Assembly: GCF_030272615.1 (NCBI RefSeq)
Contig: NC_081414.1
Span: 337,942,502-338,006,501, forward strand
DNA from: Cryptomeria japonica
Taxonomy: Eukaryota > Streptophyta > Pinopsida > Cupressales > Cupressaceae
Direction of reading: 5' to 3'
DNA: 64,000 nucleotides
Part shown: piece by piece, positions 1-9,734 of the stretch
How positions within the stretch are numbered: the first letter of the stretch is position 1
Layout of the letters: every line of letters starts with the position of its first letter
Made by a program: the position numbers and the translations under genes
Notes under the pieces: generated by a model
Seen by the model: only the letters and a program-made list of their open reading frames with translations
Database searches by the model: none
Told to the model about the DNA's origin: nothing

Positions 1-1276
1 AGCACATAAAGCATGAAGCATAGCATACTTAAGTCATGAAGCATATGTTTGAAAGGCACACACATATAGAAGTGCAACGGTTGGCCTATTTGATTTTAAT
101 CCACTTAACCCTGATTATATGGTGGTTATGTAGGTTTGTCCAGCAAGCTGGTAGGAACAGTGCTCTAATACCATTTGTAATGTCCCCTTCCTAATTTGTC
201 CTAGATTTTGCCCTAAAATCACAATTTGCAACAAATTAGGGTTATTGTTATTACTTCTTACCAAATTAATAACTTTTAATAATGTAATCCTAGATTTGTA
301 TCCTGCAATCATAACATAAGCAACATATATATATATATATAATATACAATCATCAGGGTTAGACAAAATCACACCATAATTATATACCATCAATAATATT
401 ATAAAAGCGTATTAGAGTTTATAGGAAGAGACATGATGGGTCCGCCCGAAGCCATTTCTACACTAAGCCCAAGAGTGGATATCTGCCACAGCCCTGTTGC
501 TTGCTTAGCGACTTGTACCTGTTTTCCCCATCAATGCCACATCTCCCTAAAGACAGGTGCCATCTTGCGGAGTTGGGCAGAGGTCATAAGTGGGTTCCTC
601 AACTCTTCTCAAAGGTGCCCTCTAGTCCTAGGAGACAATATGGTCAACTCTAGGACAGCCTACTTACTTAGCCCTCTCAAACCCCTTTTGCTTACACCTC
701 GGACCCTTCCAACAAAATGGATTTTAGACAATCACACATATCTTCTATCATATGCACATATTTAATCATCATCCATAGTGTATAGGCAGCATTGATATAT
801 ATATATATATGACAATCAAATATGAACATACACTTAAAAAACATTCATTATGTGTAAGCAAAATGTAAATATGTATATCACAATCGAGTTGGCAGATATG
901 TTATTGATACTGCACAAATTATGGTTTGATTCTTATTTAAGTACCCCAATTTGATCCTTTTTAATGATCCGACGCTGCTATCTTCCTGTGTAATTTGGTC
1001 TCCTAAATGGACTGGTCTGCTTGACTAATTTCCTAATGCTTTGATGGTTGATTGAGTTTCTGATGTGTTATTTGCTGATTGATGATTCCCAAGTGTAATG
1101 TGAAGGCCCTTTTACCATCTTGTTCTCTATTCTTATATCTTCTTATTGCTGGGGAGTCATGTCATTTGGGTAGGAAAACTTCATTGAAAGGTGGCATCTC
1201 TTCCTAAAACTTAACCGCTGCCTTTTTCCTTTTACTAATTCATATGCCTTAATGAAACGTTCTTGAAGACCTGTCC
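1..1276 (-). repeat. R1 LTR-element 5' end, copy 1 (truncated)
   Basis: Read on the minus strand, an LTR occupies 1276 down to 176 and ends ...ACATTACA. It is followed at once by a primer-binding site of the initiator-Met type (TGGTATTAGAGC, about 162-174) and an untranslated leader that runs off the window at 1. The same LTR, primer site and leader recur at 14787-16165, differing at roughly one base in fifteen by eye. The LTR is cut at 1276 by the gypsy LTR that starts at 1277. A TA microsatellite lies at about 325-342. The 110-codon ORF at 433-765 lies inside the LTR and is broken in copy 2, so I do not call it a gene. Confidence 0.7.
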
Positions 1277-2337
1277 TGTAATGTCCCTTTCCGTGAGTTA
1301 TGTGAATAATTAAATTTAAGAGCAAAAAGCTAAAGTCATCATTATTGGCTCTTAATTATTCACTTTAATTCATAAGGGACCATTTTAAGTGAAAATTAAA
1401 TAAATGAGCAAAAAGCTTTAGTGTAATTATTGGCACTTAATTATTCACTTAATTTCATTAAAAGGGGCCAATTCTAGTAAAGACTTTATTTGTCCTAGGC
1501 GAACTTCACATGGTGGGCATTAAAGTCAATAAGATACCAATATTAATATTTAATGCCTAAGTTGAATTACGTGAAGTTCAATGGCTTTTTTGGGAGAGCT
1601 GAATTTATATTGGAATCAAAGGATTAGATGGAGGCAATACTTTTTTTTTGATGAAAGGCTTTATAAGAGGTCGATGAGTCTTCTTCAATCATTCACGCAT
1701 TGATGTTTTTAGATTGATTTTTGGTTTTGAGAAATCGCATCCTTCAGAAGTTCTCCAAGATGAAACCCCTGGTGGATTGGTTGGTTTGGACATCACCCTA
1801 GGCCAATGCATTGGTGAATTCATTCCCAGTTTGGACAAATTGCAGCATCAGCTGGGTTTTTGACAGAGAAATCTGCAAGAAATAGAATTTATGGTGGGGT
1901 TTGATGAGCAGATTGCATATACAGCTGTAAAAGTCGCCACATACAGCAGTTGGTGTGAATCGAAAACAAGTCGCAGGTCTCTCTTTTGAGCAATTAGGCG
2001 AATATTACCAGAGCAGCAAAGGACATCCATGCTATGAGCTGCGGCCAGCATCATTGGGTGTGATCTGGCTATAATAATTTGGTATGTGTTTCATGTGAAA
2101 ACTGAATCTTTTTAATCAATTCCAGCAGCATATATATTGAAATAAGTGTCAAATTCTTCTAAACCAGCAATAGCAATAAAAGATTTTCAGTTTCATTGAG
2201 GGATATTGTGTTTAATTCTTTCCTTGCAAATCCCATTCCTTGCATGCATAAAATGCACATGTTATAAAACAAATCTCAAGTACACAAACGAAATAGAAAA
2301 ATAAACTTCAATAAAAATCAGAGGCAAGGCCATTTCA
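1277..2337 (+). repeat. Gypsy-type 5' LTR (1061 bp)
   Basis: The segment begins TGTAATGTCCC and ends ...CCATTTCA. One base later comes a perfect 12-nt primer-binding site, which fixes the 3' edge. A TATA-like ttataaga at 1661-1668 suits the U3/R boundary. Its first 545 bases or so recur in inverted orientation at 3976-4518. Confidence 0.8.
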
Positions 2338-2338
2338 G

Positions 2339-2350
2339 TGGTATCAGAGC
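2339..2350 (+). other. Primer-binding site (tRNA-iMet type)
   Basis: TGGTATCAGAGC directly after the LTR is the standard plant retrotransposon site for priming minus-strand synthesis with initiator methionine tRNA. Confidence 0.85.
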
Positions 2351-2543
2351 ATAGTGACCCTGCCACCCTGTGGGGGTTTCCCATGCATGCAAGTATTTAC
2401 AGTTGCATAAGGGTTTGAGATTACCTGTAATTAATTCTATGCGCCCTAGTGAGGTAGGACCACACAGATATTTCACCAAGAGTAGATCTGGACAACAATC
2501 AGAAGCTTCAGTAGAACAGGAACCCTTGTTTGAACCCGGCAAC

Positions 2544-3323
2544 ATGGCAAAGCAAAGAGAAGGGGCTGGTAATGGGCAATCAAGTCTTCAGGATATTATG
2601 GCTCAAATGGCACAAAAGCAGCAACAAATGATGCAATCTTTCATGCGGTCACAACAACAGCTTGTTAATGCCATTGGCAATCTGAGAATTCAGCCACAGG
2701 CACAGAACCAGGATGATGAAAGAAGCGAAGCTGGGCATGAAAATCAGGATAGAACAGCATCTAACATTGTTAGGACAGCGAGCACAAGGTCTGATTGGCC
2801 ACTTCGTCCTGTGTTTTTGCCAAGGCAAGCTGAGGAAGAAGAAGTTCTTGCATTGGAGGAAGCTAAGACTCACGTTACTGATGATGTCATGGTGGCATAT
2901 GATGAATATAGAGTGCTCCCCCCTAATGTAAGAGGGCTGATCAACTTGAATCAATTCATGAACCAGCGAAGGGAAAAACCCTTCGCTGGTTCATGAAGGG
3001 TTGAAGGGTTGAGTGACAATCTAAGGGGGTTGGTCAAGGCGTATAAGCCTAATACCTTCCATGATGCCATCGGGTTAGCTCTTGATCTTGAGACCTCACC
3101 TTCTTTTCAACCACACAAGAAGAACTTCACGAGTAAGAAATCTGATGATGAATCATATGCAAAAACTCCTATTCAGCCCAAGGACACAACTCCTAAGGTA
3201 GAAAAAGAGTCAAAAAATGAGTTAAGAAGAAAGAACCTTTCCTTTTCTTGCAAAGAACCTTGGGAACCAAAACATAGATGTCTTGGTAAGGGCAAGGCTC
3301 ATCTTATTGAGGTGATAACTGTA
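2544..3323 (+). pseudogene. Gypsy-type gag, broken
   Basis: This is the capsid precursor of the element whose LTR is at 1277-2337. I prefer the ATG at 2544; an open GTG-start frame at 2370 reaches back to the primer site. The N-terminal part has a Gln/Met-rich helical stretch (MAQKQQQMMQSFMRSQQQ), typical of plant Ty3-like gag. The second half, from 3009, reads on through the basic tail to LGKGKAHLIEV at about 3283-3313. The two halves are separated by a 19-bp perfect palindrome (2955-2997) that ends the first reading frame. The frame then runs into an unrelated LTR-like segment at 3320, so protease and pol are missing. The end of this gag matches the start of the minus-strand protease piece near 13040 base for base over about 34 nt, so the two belong to one family. 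Confidence 0.7.
2955..2997. repeat. Perfect 19-bp inverted repeat, 5-nt A loop
   Basis: Arms 2955-2973 and 2979-2997 are exact reverse complements around AAAAA. The palindrome lies inside gag and creates its premature end. Confidence 0.95.
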
Positions 3324-3975
3324 ATTTTTGTGCCCTAGATCAGTAATCAGATTTATGTCTTTTAATTATGCCCTAGTTTGTTAATCAGATTTGTAACATT
3401 TTAGTAAACCATAATTCACTAAACTCAGAAATGAAGGAAGTAAACAAGAGAAAAACACAAATACCCTGGGAAAACATCTAAGGAGGAAAAACCCAGCATT
3501 AAAGACCCACAGGTCAGATTATATATTCTCCCTTAATATCACAAATACAATACTTAGCTTCCTTTTCAGATCTGATCCCTTTTGTATGACAGATCTGCAC
3601 TTCTAAGCTCTTCAAGTCTGCACCAAAACGGTCTATGTCCTCTTGGACAAGTTCGCACAAGCCTAGACAAGTTTGCACCCTCCTTGTGTAAATTCGCACC
3701 TTTTACATGCAGAGCTGATTCGCTGAATGCTTGAATGAGTGAACTGTATTTGCAAGATGTCTTTATTTATATGTGTCTTTAGGCTTCATTAATTCAAGTC
3801 GGCCTCCTCCTTTTTGGCGCCAATATATTTATTGTGGCATGGAGTATTTAGGGTGGCGTGCAAGTATAGGTTGGGCTCAATCTTGGGGGCACGTTACCCT
3901 TTAGGATAGGGCCCAGTCCTAAATGGGTTCGGATGTTGCCTTAAGGCAATCCGAACCCATATTGACCTAGTTACA
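3320..3975. repeat. LTR-like segment, TGTAAT...TTACA
   Basis: This 656-bp block has TG...CA ends and the 'gaaaaac...gaggaaaaaccc' type of motif seen in copia LTRs elsewhere in the window. It contains a near-perfect hairpin at about 3923-3961 (ATGGGTTCGGAT / ATCCGAACCCAT with a central TTAA). The flanking 5-mers ATAAC and AACAA do not match. It is therefore a solo LTR that lost its duplication, or part of a rearrangement joining the gag on its left to the inverted LTR on its right. Confidence 0.45.
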
Positions 3976-4518
3976 AACAACATATCTAATGTGGATGCAT
4001 TGGCCTAGGGTGACGTCCAAACCAACCAATCCACCAGGGGTTTTGTCTTGGGGAACTTCTGAAGGCTGCGATTTCTTAGAACCAAAAATCAATCTAAGAA
4101 CATCAATGCGTGAATGATTGAAGTAGACTCATCGACCTCTTGTAAAACCTTTCACCAAAAAAAAACTATTGCCTCCTTCATCTAATCCTTTGATTCCAAT
4201 ATAAATCCAGCTCTCCCAAAAAAGCCATCGAACTTCATGTAATTCAACTTAGGCATTTAATATTAATATTGGCATCTTATTGACATTAATGCCCACCATG
4301 TGAAGTTTGTCTAGGACAAATAAAGTCTTCACTTGAATTGGCCCCTTTTAATGAAATTAAGTGCCAATAATTACACTTAAGCTTTTTGCTCATTTAATTA
4401 ATTTTCACTTAAAATGGTCCCTTATGAATTAAAGTGAATAATTAAGAGCCAATAACATGACTTTAGCTTTTTGCTCTTAAATTTAATTATTCACATAACT
4501 CACGGAAAGGGACATTCA
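3976..4518 (-). repeat. Inverted gypsy 3' LTR fragment
   Basis: The reverse complement matches 1277-1821 with scattered differences. On the minus strand it begins at 4518 with TGAATGTCCC, directly after a purine-rich tract (GAGTGGGGAGTAC), so it is the upstream part of a 3' LTR. It ends where the LTR-like block 3320-3975 starts. Confidence 0.75.
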
Positions 4519-5328
4519 GTACTCCCCACTCAAATATTGCTTGTCTGCAAGCAATGACACCACTTGGATCCCATACGAGCCGAACTGGAACACTTCTTTC
4601 ATGCTGAGCATTAGTTCCCAAACCTCGGAGCTACCATATACCCACAAGCTTGTTGCAGCACTTGGTGAATCAACATAGAGAGATGATCTCTCAAACACCT
4701 TACCGTCACTACTTGATGTTGTCATGCTGGCAACCGTTGCTTCTGGTTCTTCCTCCTCAACTGCCTTGAGTATTACCTTCTAGTTGTCCACCATGAACTC
4801 CATCTCCCTACGTTGGAAATCCTGAATATATCATCCAAGAGTATGCAACCACTGAACTCCTAATATAATGTCATACCCATGAATCTCAATGACATAGAGC
4901 TCATCATTGATGGTATAGCCATCAAACTTAATACTTCAGTGTGGAATTTTCTTGTTGCATCTTAACATGAAACCACCAGCCATCTTGACATGAAAACCAG
5001 GAAATTCCTCAACATTCCTAAAATCCTGAATCGCTGATATAGTCATTGTAAAATCAGGAAATGCTATATGATTCCAACTAGGACAGCCACTAGTCCATAA
5101 GAAATCAAAGAATATGAAGACACCAAGCAACAAAGATATCGTTGCCATATCAAGAGAAATAGATGACAAACTCAAAAACGAAGAATGTATGCCATTACTG
5201 CTCAACACAAACAACTCTTGAGTGGCTGGCCCACTAAGAGAGTCATCAGCCAAGTCATTATCACCATCCTGAGTATGACCAACTATCTTAACTGGAAACT
5301 CTGGATTAGGTAACACATGTCTCTCATC
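4519..5328 (-). pseudogene. Gypsy-type protease remnant plus polypurine tract
   Basis: On the minus strand the translation contains EEFPGFHVKMAGG and, in the same order, DELYVIEIHGYDIILGVQWL. This is the second half of a Ty3-type retropepsin, with the LGVQWL motif. It aligns with the better protease at 12457-12999. The region holding the catalytic Asp is too decayed for me to read. In-frame stops follow the LG of LGVQWLHTLG. The remnant runs straight into a polypurine tract and LTR with no reverse transcriptase or integrase, so the parent was deleted for pol before or after insertion. Confidence 0.6.
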
Positions 5329-6067
5329 GTCAAGTTAAGTTTGCATACACTTGGCTGCCTGTTGTGCGTTGCACACGCTCCCTGTCGCCGACAAGGTCCC
5401 CCTTTCCTGTTTTGAGTTTTCGATCGTTGTCCCGAGGATCCAAGCAGAGTTTCTCGTGTCTCTTCGAGCGAGTTCGTGACCAGTCCGTAAGCTGATCGAC
5501 GTTGGAGTAATGAACCAGTGAGTCCTCCTGACTGATCCGGCTTTCGGGCATGAATGCCGAAAGCTTTATTCCAAAATTTTAAAAAAGATTGCCTTGGATA
5601 GGCGTAGATGGTAAGAACTAACGGACCCCGCCAACCCAGAGCTATAAGGCCAATTGCATAAAGTTCGCTACCCGACCCTTGCGAGGTTTGGGCAAGAGAT
5701 GATTTTCACCTCCTAAAGGATCAAATTGCTTGGCCGAGTGCCTGGGTATTTTGATGCCTCCCAAGTCCAAATTTGTGGAGTCTGGCGAAGTTGGTGGGAG
5801 GTCCGACATCCTGTGCAAGTTTCCAAAATTCTCTAAGGAGCAGATTCCCCCCCCCAAGATCACCAATATAGGAGAACGATTTTCGGACCCCAGGTCCGAA
5901 GTTTTTAATGAAGGCGGAATGTTCTAAAAAGGGTGCATTCGGTCCGAAAGTCCGAAAGTTGGGTAAAACATTCTCGGACCCCTGAGTTTAAAGTTTATGT
6001 CGCGAAACGTTGAAGAACGGACCCCAGGTCCGAAGTTCAAAGGCAAACCTTTATTTTTCGGCCCCCC

Positions 6068-6475
6068 AAAAGCAAAGTTTAAAACATAAGGCGCTCATTT
6101 TTTGGACTTTAGGTCCGAAGTTTTAAAAACAAAAAAAACGCGGAGGCGAGAGCGAAGTTTTAACACAACGAAGTTTAAAACTTAAGGCGCTCACTTTCGG
6201 ACCCCAGGTCCGAAGTTCTAACAAAAGCAAAGTTTAAAACATAAGGCGCTCACATTTCCAACTTTAGGTCCGAAGTTTTAAAAACAAAAAAAAAACGCGG
6301 AGGCAAGAGCGAAGTTTTAACACAGCGAAGTTTAAAACTTAAGGCACTCACTTTCGGACCCCAGGTCCGAAGTTCTAACAAAAGCAAAGCTTAAAACATA
6401 AGGCGCTCATTTTTCGGACTTTAGGTCCGAAGTTTTAAAAACGAAAAAAAAAAAACGCGGAGGCGAAAGTAAAGC
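6068..6475 (+). repeat. Tandem repeat, about 156-bp unit, 2.6 copies
   Basis: The anchor AGGTCCGAAGTTTTAAAAAC recurs at 6111, 6266 and 6423. Each unit holds two hairpin modules, an A8-A12 tract followed by CGCGGAGGC, and a 'gcgaagttttaacac' word. Confidence 0.85.
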
Positions 6476-6618
6476 ACGTTGATGAAGTCCGAGTTTCGGA
6501 CCCTTTAACGAAGAGCCCATTTTCGGACCCCTGAGGTTATGTCGCGGAGCTCATTTTCGGGCTTGAGGTCCGAAGTTCGTAAAGCGCGGAGCTCATTTCC
6601 AACCTTAGGTCCGAGGTT

Positions 6619-6730
6619 GCGAAGCCAGTTTTAGCGCAAACCACACCCTTTAACGAAGAGCCAAAGCTTTTAACGCGAAGCCAGTTTTAGCGCAAACCAC
6701 ACCCTTTAACGGAGAGCCAAAGCTTTCAAC
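6619..6730 (+). repeat. Tandem repeat, 56-bp unit, 2 copies
   Basis: GCGAAGCCAGTTTTAGCGCA starts at 6619 and 6675, and the units differ by about two bases. A third, partial unit starts at 6731. Confidence 0.85.
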
Positions 6731-7368
6731 GCGAAGCCGAAGTTTTAAACCACGGAGCCGAAGGTCGTATCGCGAAGCCAAAGTTAAACCCAGGTCCGAA
6801 GCCGCGAAGGGGAAGTGCAAAAGTTTTTTTTTAGAAACAAAAGCCCCGAAGTTTGGGCGGACATTCAGCATAAACAGCGAGTCCTCCGAGTCGTCAAAAT
6901 TCACCAAGGCTTGAACGAGCAGGTTGGATCTCCAAGACGTTCCCAGCTTCGAAAGTGTCTCCACCCCACCTAAACCCCAGAAGCTTCCGAAATTCGCCAG
7001 CAGGTTGAGATCTCCATGGTTGCAAATAGCGTCCAAACTCCGAATTTCGTGCAGACCGAGTGAAGCCAGGTTAAATCCAAAGCCTCCAAATTTGTCAAAT
7101 CCAAAGTTAGAAAGAATGCAATTCAAAATTTGAAAGAGCTCTCAAATCCGAAAAACAAGGAGGTAAGGCGCCGCATTACCCTCCCGTCAACCATTTAAAA
7201 TTCAGATTGCCAAGGATAGAACCGTGTGAAATTGATAAATCCTCTTTCATCTGCCAAGCCGCGAAAATTTAAATAGAAAGGATAACCGTTGGGATTCAAA
7301 CTTTGCAGGATCGTCCGTTCGCTTCGCGCGACGAGGTCGGGCAATCTCTCGTCATTCGCTCCCATCAG

Positions 7369-7760
7369 GTAAGTACGCTTTAACGCGTATGGTCATTTAA
7401 AATGTGTAAATCAAATAGGCAAATGCGCGAAATTTGAAATGCTTGGAGTCTGCATCTCCTTTTTATAAAACGTTATTCGAACATCCGAAATTTAGGATTC
7501 ACTCCCGAGGTTTAGCCAGAAACTGCATCTCTTTTCAAATTCAAACTTCTCATGTTTTGCCTCTGTTGAAAATTAATCCAAAAATCCGAAAGTGATAATG
7601 CGTAGTCATAAATCTTCAGGAATATGATGCTGTTAAAGTTAATCAAGTTGTTAGCCAAAATGATATTTAAACTAATCCCGGTCTGCTGAAACACTTTTGT
7701 TATTATCTAACCCGCATTATCATTCTTGTATCACCTTGTAATCCGTGTCTGGCTGTGCAG
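7369..7760 (+). other. Probable 5'UTR intron of unit A
   Basis: The donor CCCATCAG|GTAAGTACG fits the plant consensus almost perfectly. The acceptor is a pyrimidine-rich stretch ending GGCTGTGCAG|GATAA. The inside is AT-rich, while both flanks are GC-richer. The second exon starts five bases before the ORF1 ATG. Unit B has the same acceptor-to-ATG arrangement. Confidence 0.6.
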
Positions 7761-7765
7761 GATAA

Positions 7766-9718
7766 ATGCCTAAATCGGCGGCAGAATCATCAAAAACACC
7801 CGCTGCAGCCGAAACTTCACGAGCATCCAAATCCGACATCCCGCGGAAAGTTGAAAGAATGAAGTATCAATATCAGAGGGGAGGATTAAGAGAGTCGAAG
7901 GTCCAGAGCGTCTGGGACAACATTGGTGACACCGACCTTGGCCACATTGATATTCAAGACTTCAGGAATCGGGTCTTCTCACCCAACGCATATGGCAGGC
8001 CTAGGCAAATGGTGGAAAGTGGCATCGCCCAAGCAGCAGGTTTTCCTCCAGCAATCCAGAACTATGAATTAGTAGTGGAGGCTGCTCGGCATTACGAACC
8101 AAAGTCCAGATTAGTGCTCCTGGAAGATATGACTATCGCCGACTTCTCCCTTGAGGCTATCGGTGATGCATTTGATATCCCCTTTCCAAATAATCCCATA
8201 GCTACAACAATGAACGAGGCACAAGGGGCATATGATATGAACCCGGCCCGATGCAGGGCATTGATTAACGAAGAATGGTTCAAGGAGAAAAGGCCTCCGA
8301 ACACCAGGATTGTGAAAAAGACCCCCAGGAGTGACTTTCATAATGAACATGGGGACATGGTCACCTTACTCAGCCGAGTCATGGGACTTCCTAAGTCCAG
8401 CTACTTTGAAGAGTGGATGTTCTATTTTATAGAGCAGGTCTTTGCCGGAAAGTCTAAGTTTGACTGGGCCCAGATCATAAGTGATAACATCCACGCTCAG
8501 CTGATTGAGCTCGAGACAAAGAAGTATTTCACCATGACCTCCTATTTGGTCTATATGTTCGCAAAGAACCAGCCACTGCCAGGGTTAATAATTAAAGGTG
8601 CGATCGGGAATGGGCCTGGTCAGGTGAAGGTTTATGATTGCTACCCGCAGCTGCATTACCAGGATATAGCTCAAAGGGAAAAGAACAGCCCGGCTTACGC
8701 GGTTGGTCAGTACGAACGCGTCAACGACGCCTTCACAATGCGCCTAGTCAGGCTAATGCAAGGAGGGTTACACATAAGGCTCTCAGAGCAAGCTACCACT
8801 TTAGTGCAGAGGTATGGGGCCTGGTTCATTCAGTTCCCAAGGTTCTCCTACATCCGAATAGCTGGCTTCGATGGTGCCCCCCTTCGACTTCCGCGGTACC
8901 CAACCGATAAAGTAGTCCTCATGGAGGTGGCAAGGCAATCACGCCCTGCCGGCATATTACTACAAGAGAGCAAGCAGGCTGGATTCGCATTTCCTATGAT
9001 CATAGGCAGCCATGATGTCCAATTGAGAACCCCCACCCTAGCAGAGGAGTCCCTTGCAGAGCTAGCCTCTTATGGCCTACAGGAACATTTCCCAAGGAAA
9101 TGTTTTGATCATGACAATTTGGCGAAGAGAGCCTACGGTAGGCGCTACAGAGCAAAGGAGTCAATTGAAGATTATTGGAAAAATTGCTCCGATGACTACG
9201 AAGTCAGGCGATGGGAATATTCTAGATTGAGTGTGCAGCAAATGCGACTCTTTGAGTACCGTCAGGTGCCGGATCAGCTCATGGACTCGGGGAACTGCCT
9301 CCAAGTCCGAGAATTCGAGGCAGTAAGGCACCTCTTGCCAGGCGTTGATTGGTCTCAAGACCCAATCACGGATTTCGAAGCAGTTATGGCAGCCCCGACA
9401 AGATACACAGATCAATGGTTACATCACCAGATCGAGAGGCTAGTCCATGAGGGGGTCCAGTTTACTTACCATCTGATGGGCAGTTTCGACTCTCAGTCTT
9501 CCGAAGACGAAAGGACGTCAGCTGAGAAACCAGAGAAAAGAAAGAAAGCTAAGGCTTGCAGAGGGACTCGGACGTCCAAAAGAACAAGAAGGGAGAAGAT
9601 TCCCATAAGGAGGCCAGAGGCCACTTCATCTTCAAAGGACCCCAGCTCGTCCGACGACGCCATAGAATTGGATTGCATACCTGCTCCGCCTTCCCAGAGC
9701 GACATTCGAAGCCAATGA
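7766..9718 (+). CDS. Unit A ORF1: globular protein with basic C-terminal tail
   Basis: This open frame of 650 codons has no internal stop. The ATG sits just after the predicted splice acceptor. Residues 1-40 are Ala/Ser-rich. Residues about 60-540 look globular. At residue 232 comes FDWAQIISDNIH, then LIEL, then a Lys and SYLVYMF. The same spacing (Phe-Asp-aromatic-Ala...Ile-x-Asp-x-Ile-His-x-x-Leu-Ile) is found at residue 244 of the unit B protein. Residues about 565-650 are Ser/Asp/Lys/Arg-rich with NLS-like runs (KRKKAKACRG, SKRTRREK). I see no zinc knuckle, DD(35)E, YxDD or protease motif. I do not know its function. The motif layout reminds me of the Pfam 'putative plant transposon protein' domain, but I could not test that. 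The frame ends TGA 16 bases before ORF2, and ORF2's frame is open across the junction, so the two may once have been one protein. Confidence 0.75.
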   Translation: MPKSAAESSKTPAAAETSRASKSDIPRKVERMKYQYQRGGLRESKVQSVWDNIGDTDLGHIDIQDFRNRVFSPNAYGRPRQMVESGIAQAAGFPPAIQNYELVVEAARHYEPKSRLVLLEDMTIADFSLEAIGDAFDIPFPNNPIATTMNEAQGAYDMNPARCRALINEEWFKEKRPPNTRIVKKTPRSDFHNEHGDMVTLLSRVMGLPKSSYFEEWMFYFIEQVFAGKSKFDWAQIISDNIHAQLIELETKKYFTMTSYLVYMFAKNQPLPGLIIKGAIGNGPGQVKVYDCYPQLHYQDIAQREKNSPAYAVGQYERVNDAFTMRLVRLMQGGLHIRLSEQATTLVQRYGAWFIQFPRFSYIRIAGFDGAPLRLPRYPTDKVVLMEVARQSRPAGILLQESKQAGFAFPMIIGSHDVQLRTPTLAEESLAELASYGLQEHFPRKCFDHDNLAKRAYGRRYRAKESIEDYWKNCSDDYEVRRWEYSRLSVQQMRLFEYRQVPDQLMDSGNCLQVREFEAVRHLLPGVDWSQDPITDFEAVMAAPTRYTDQWLHHQIERLVHEGVQFTYHLMGSFDSQSSEDERTSAEKPEKRKKAKACRGTRTSKRTRREKIPIRRPEATSSSKDPSSSDDAIELDCIPAPPSQSDIRSQ

Positions 9719-9734
9719 TCCTCCTGCACCAGAT

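Larger units (their letters stand above)
5880..6800 (+). repeat. Array of GGTCCGAAG hairpin modules in leader A
   Basis: About ten copies of a GGTCCGAAG core occur, among others near 5890, 6022, 6111, 6203, 6266, 6362, 6423, 6565 and 6790. Many are preceded by the reverse complement to give TTCGGACC-CCA-GGTCCGAA, a compact stem-loop. The modules are separated by A-rich spacers and by 'gcgaagtt' words. Confidence 0.8.

Noticed and set aside
433-765. 110-aa ORF with several Cys residues
   Set aside because: It lies inside the R1 LTR and is interrupted by stops in the second copy (15325-15650).
6650-7126. 158-aa minus-strand ORF opposite leader A
   Set aside because: No domain; generated by the GC-rich repeats of the leader, with a shorter open frame on the other strand as well.
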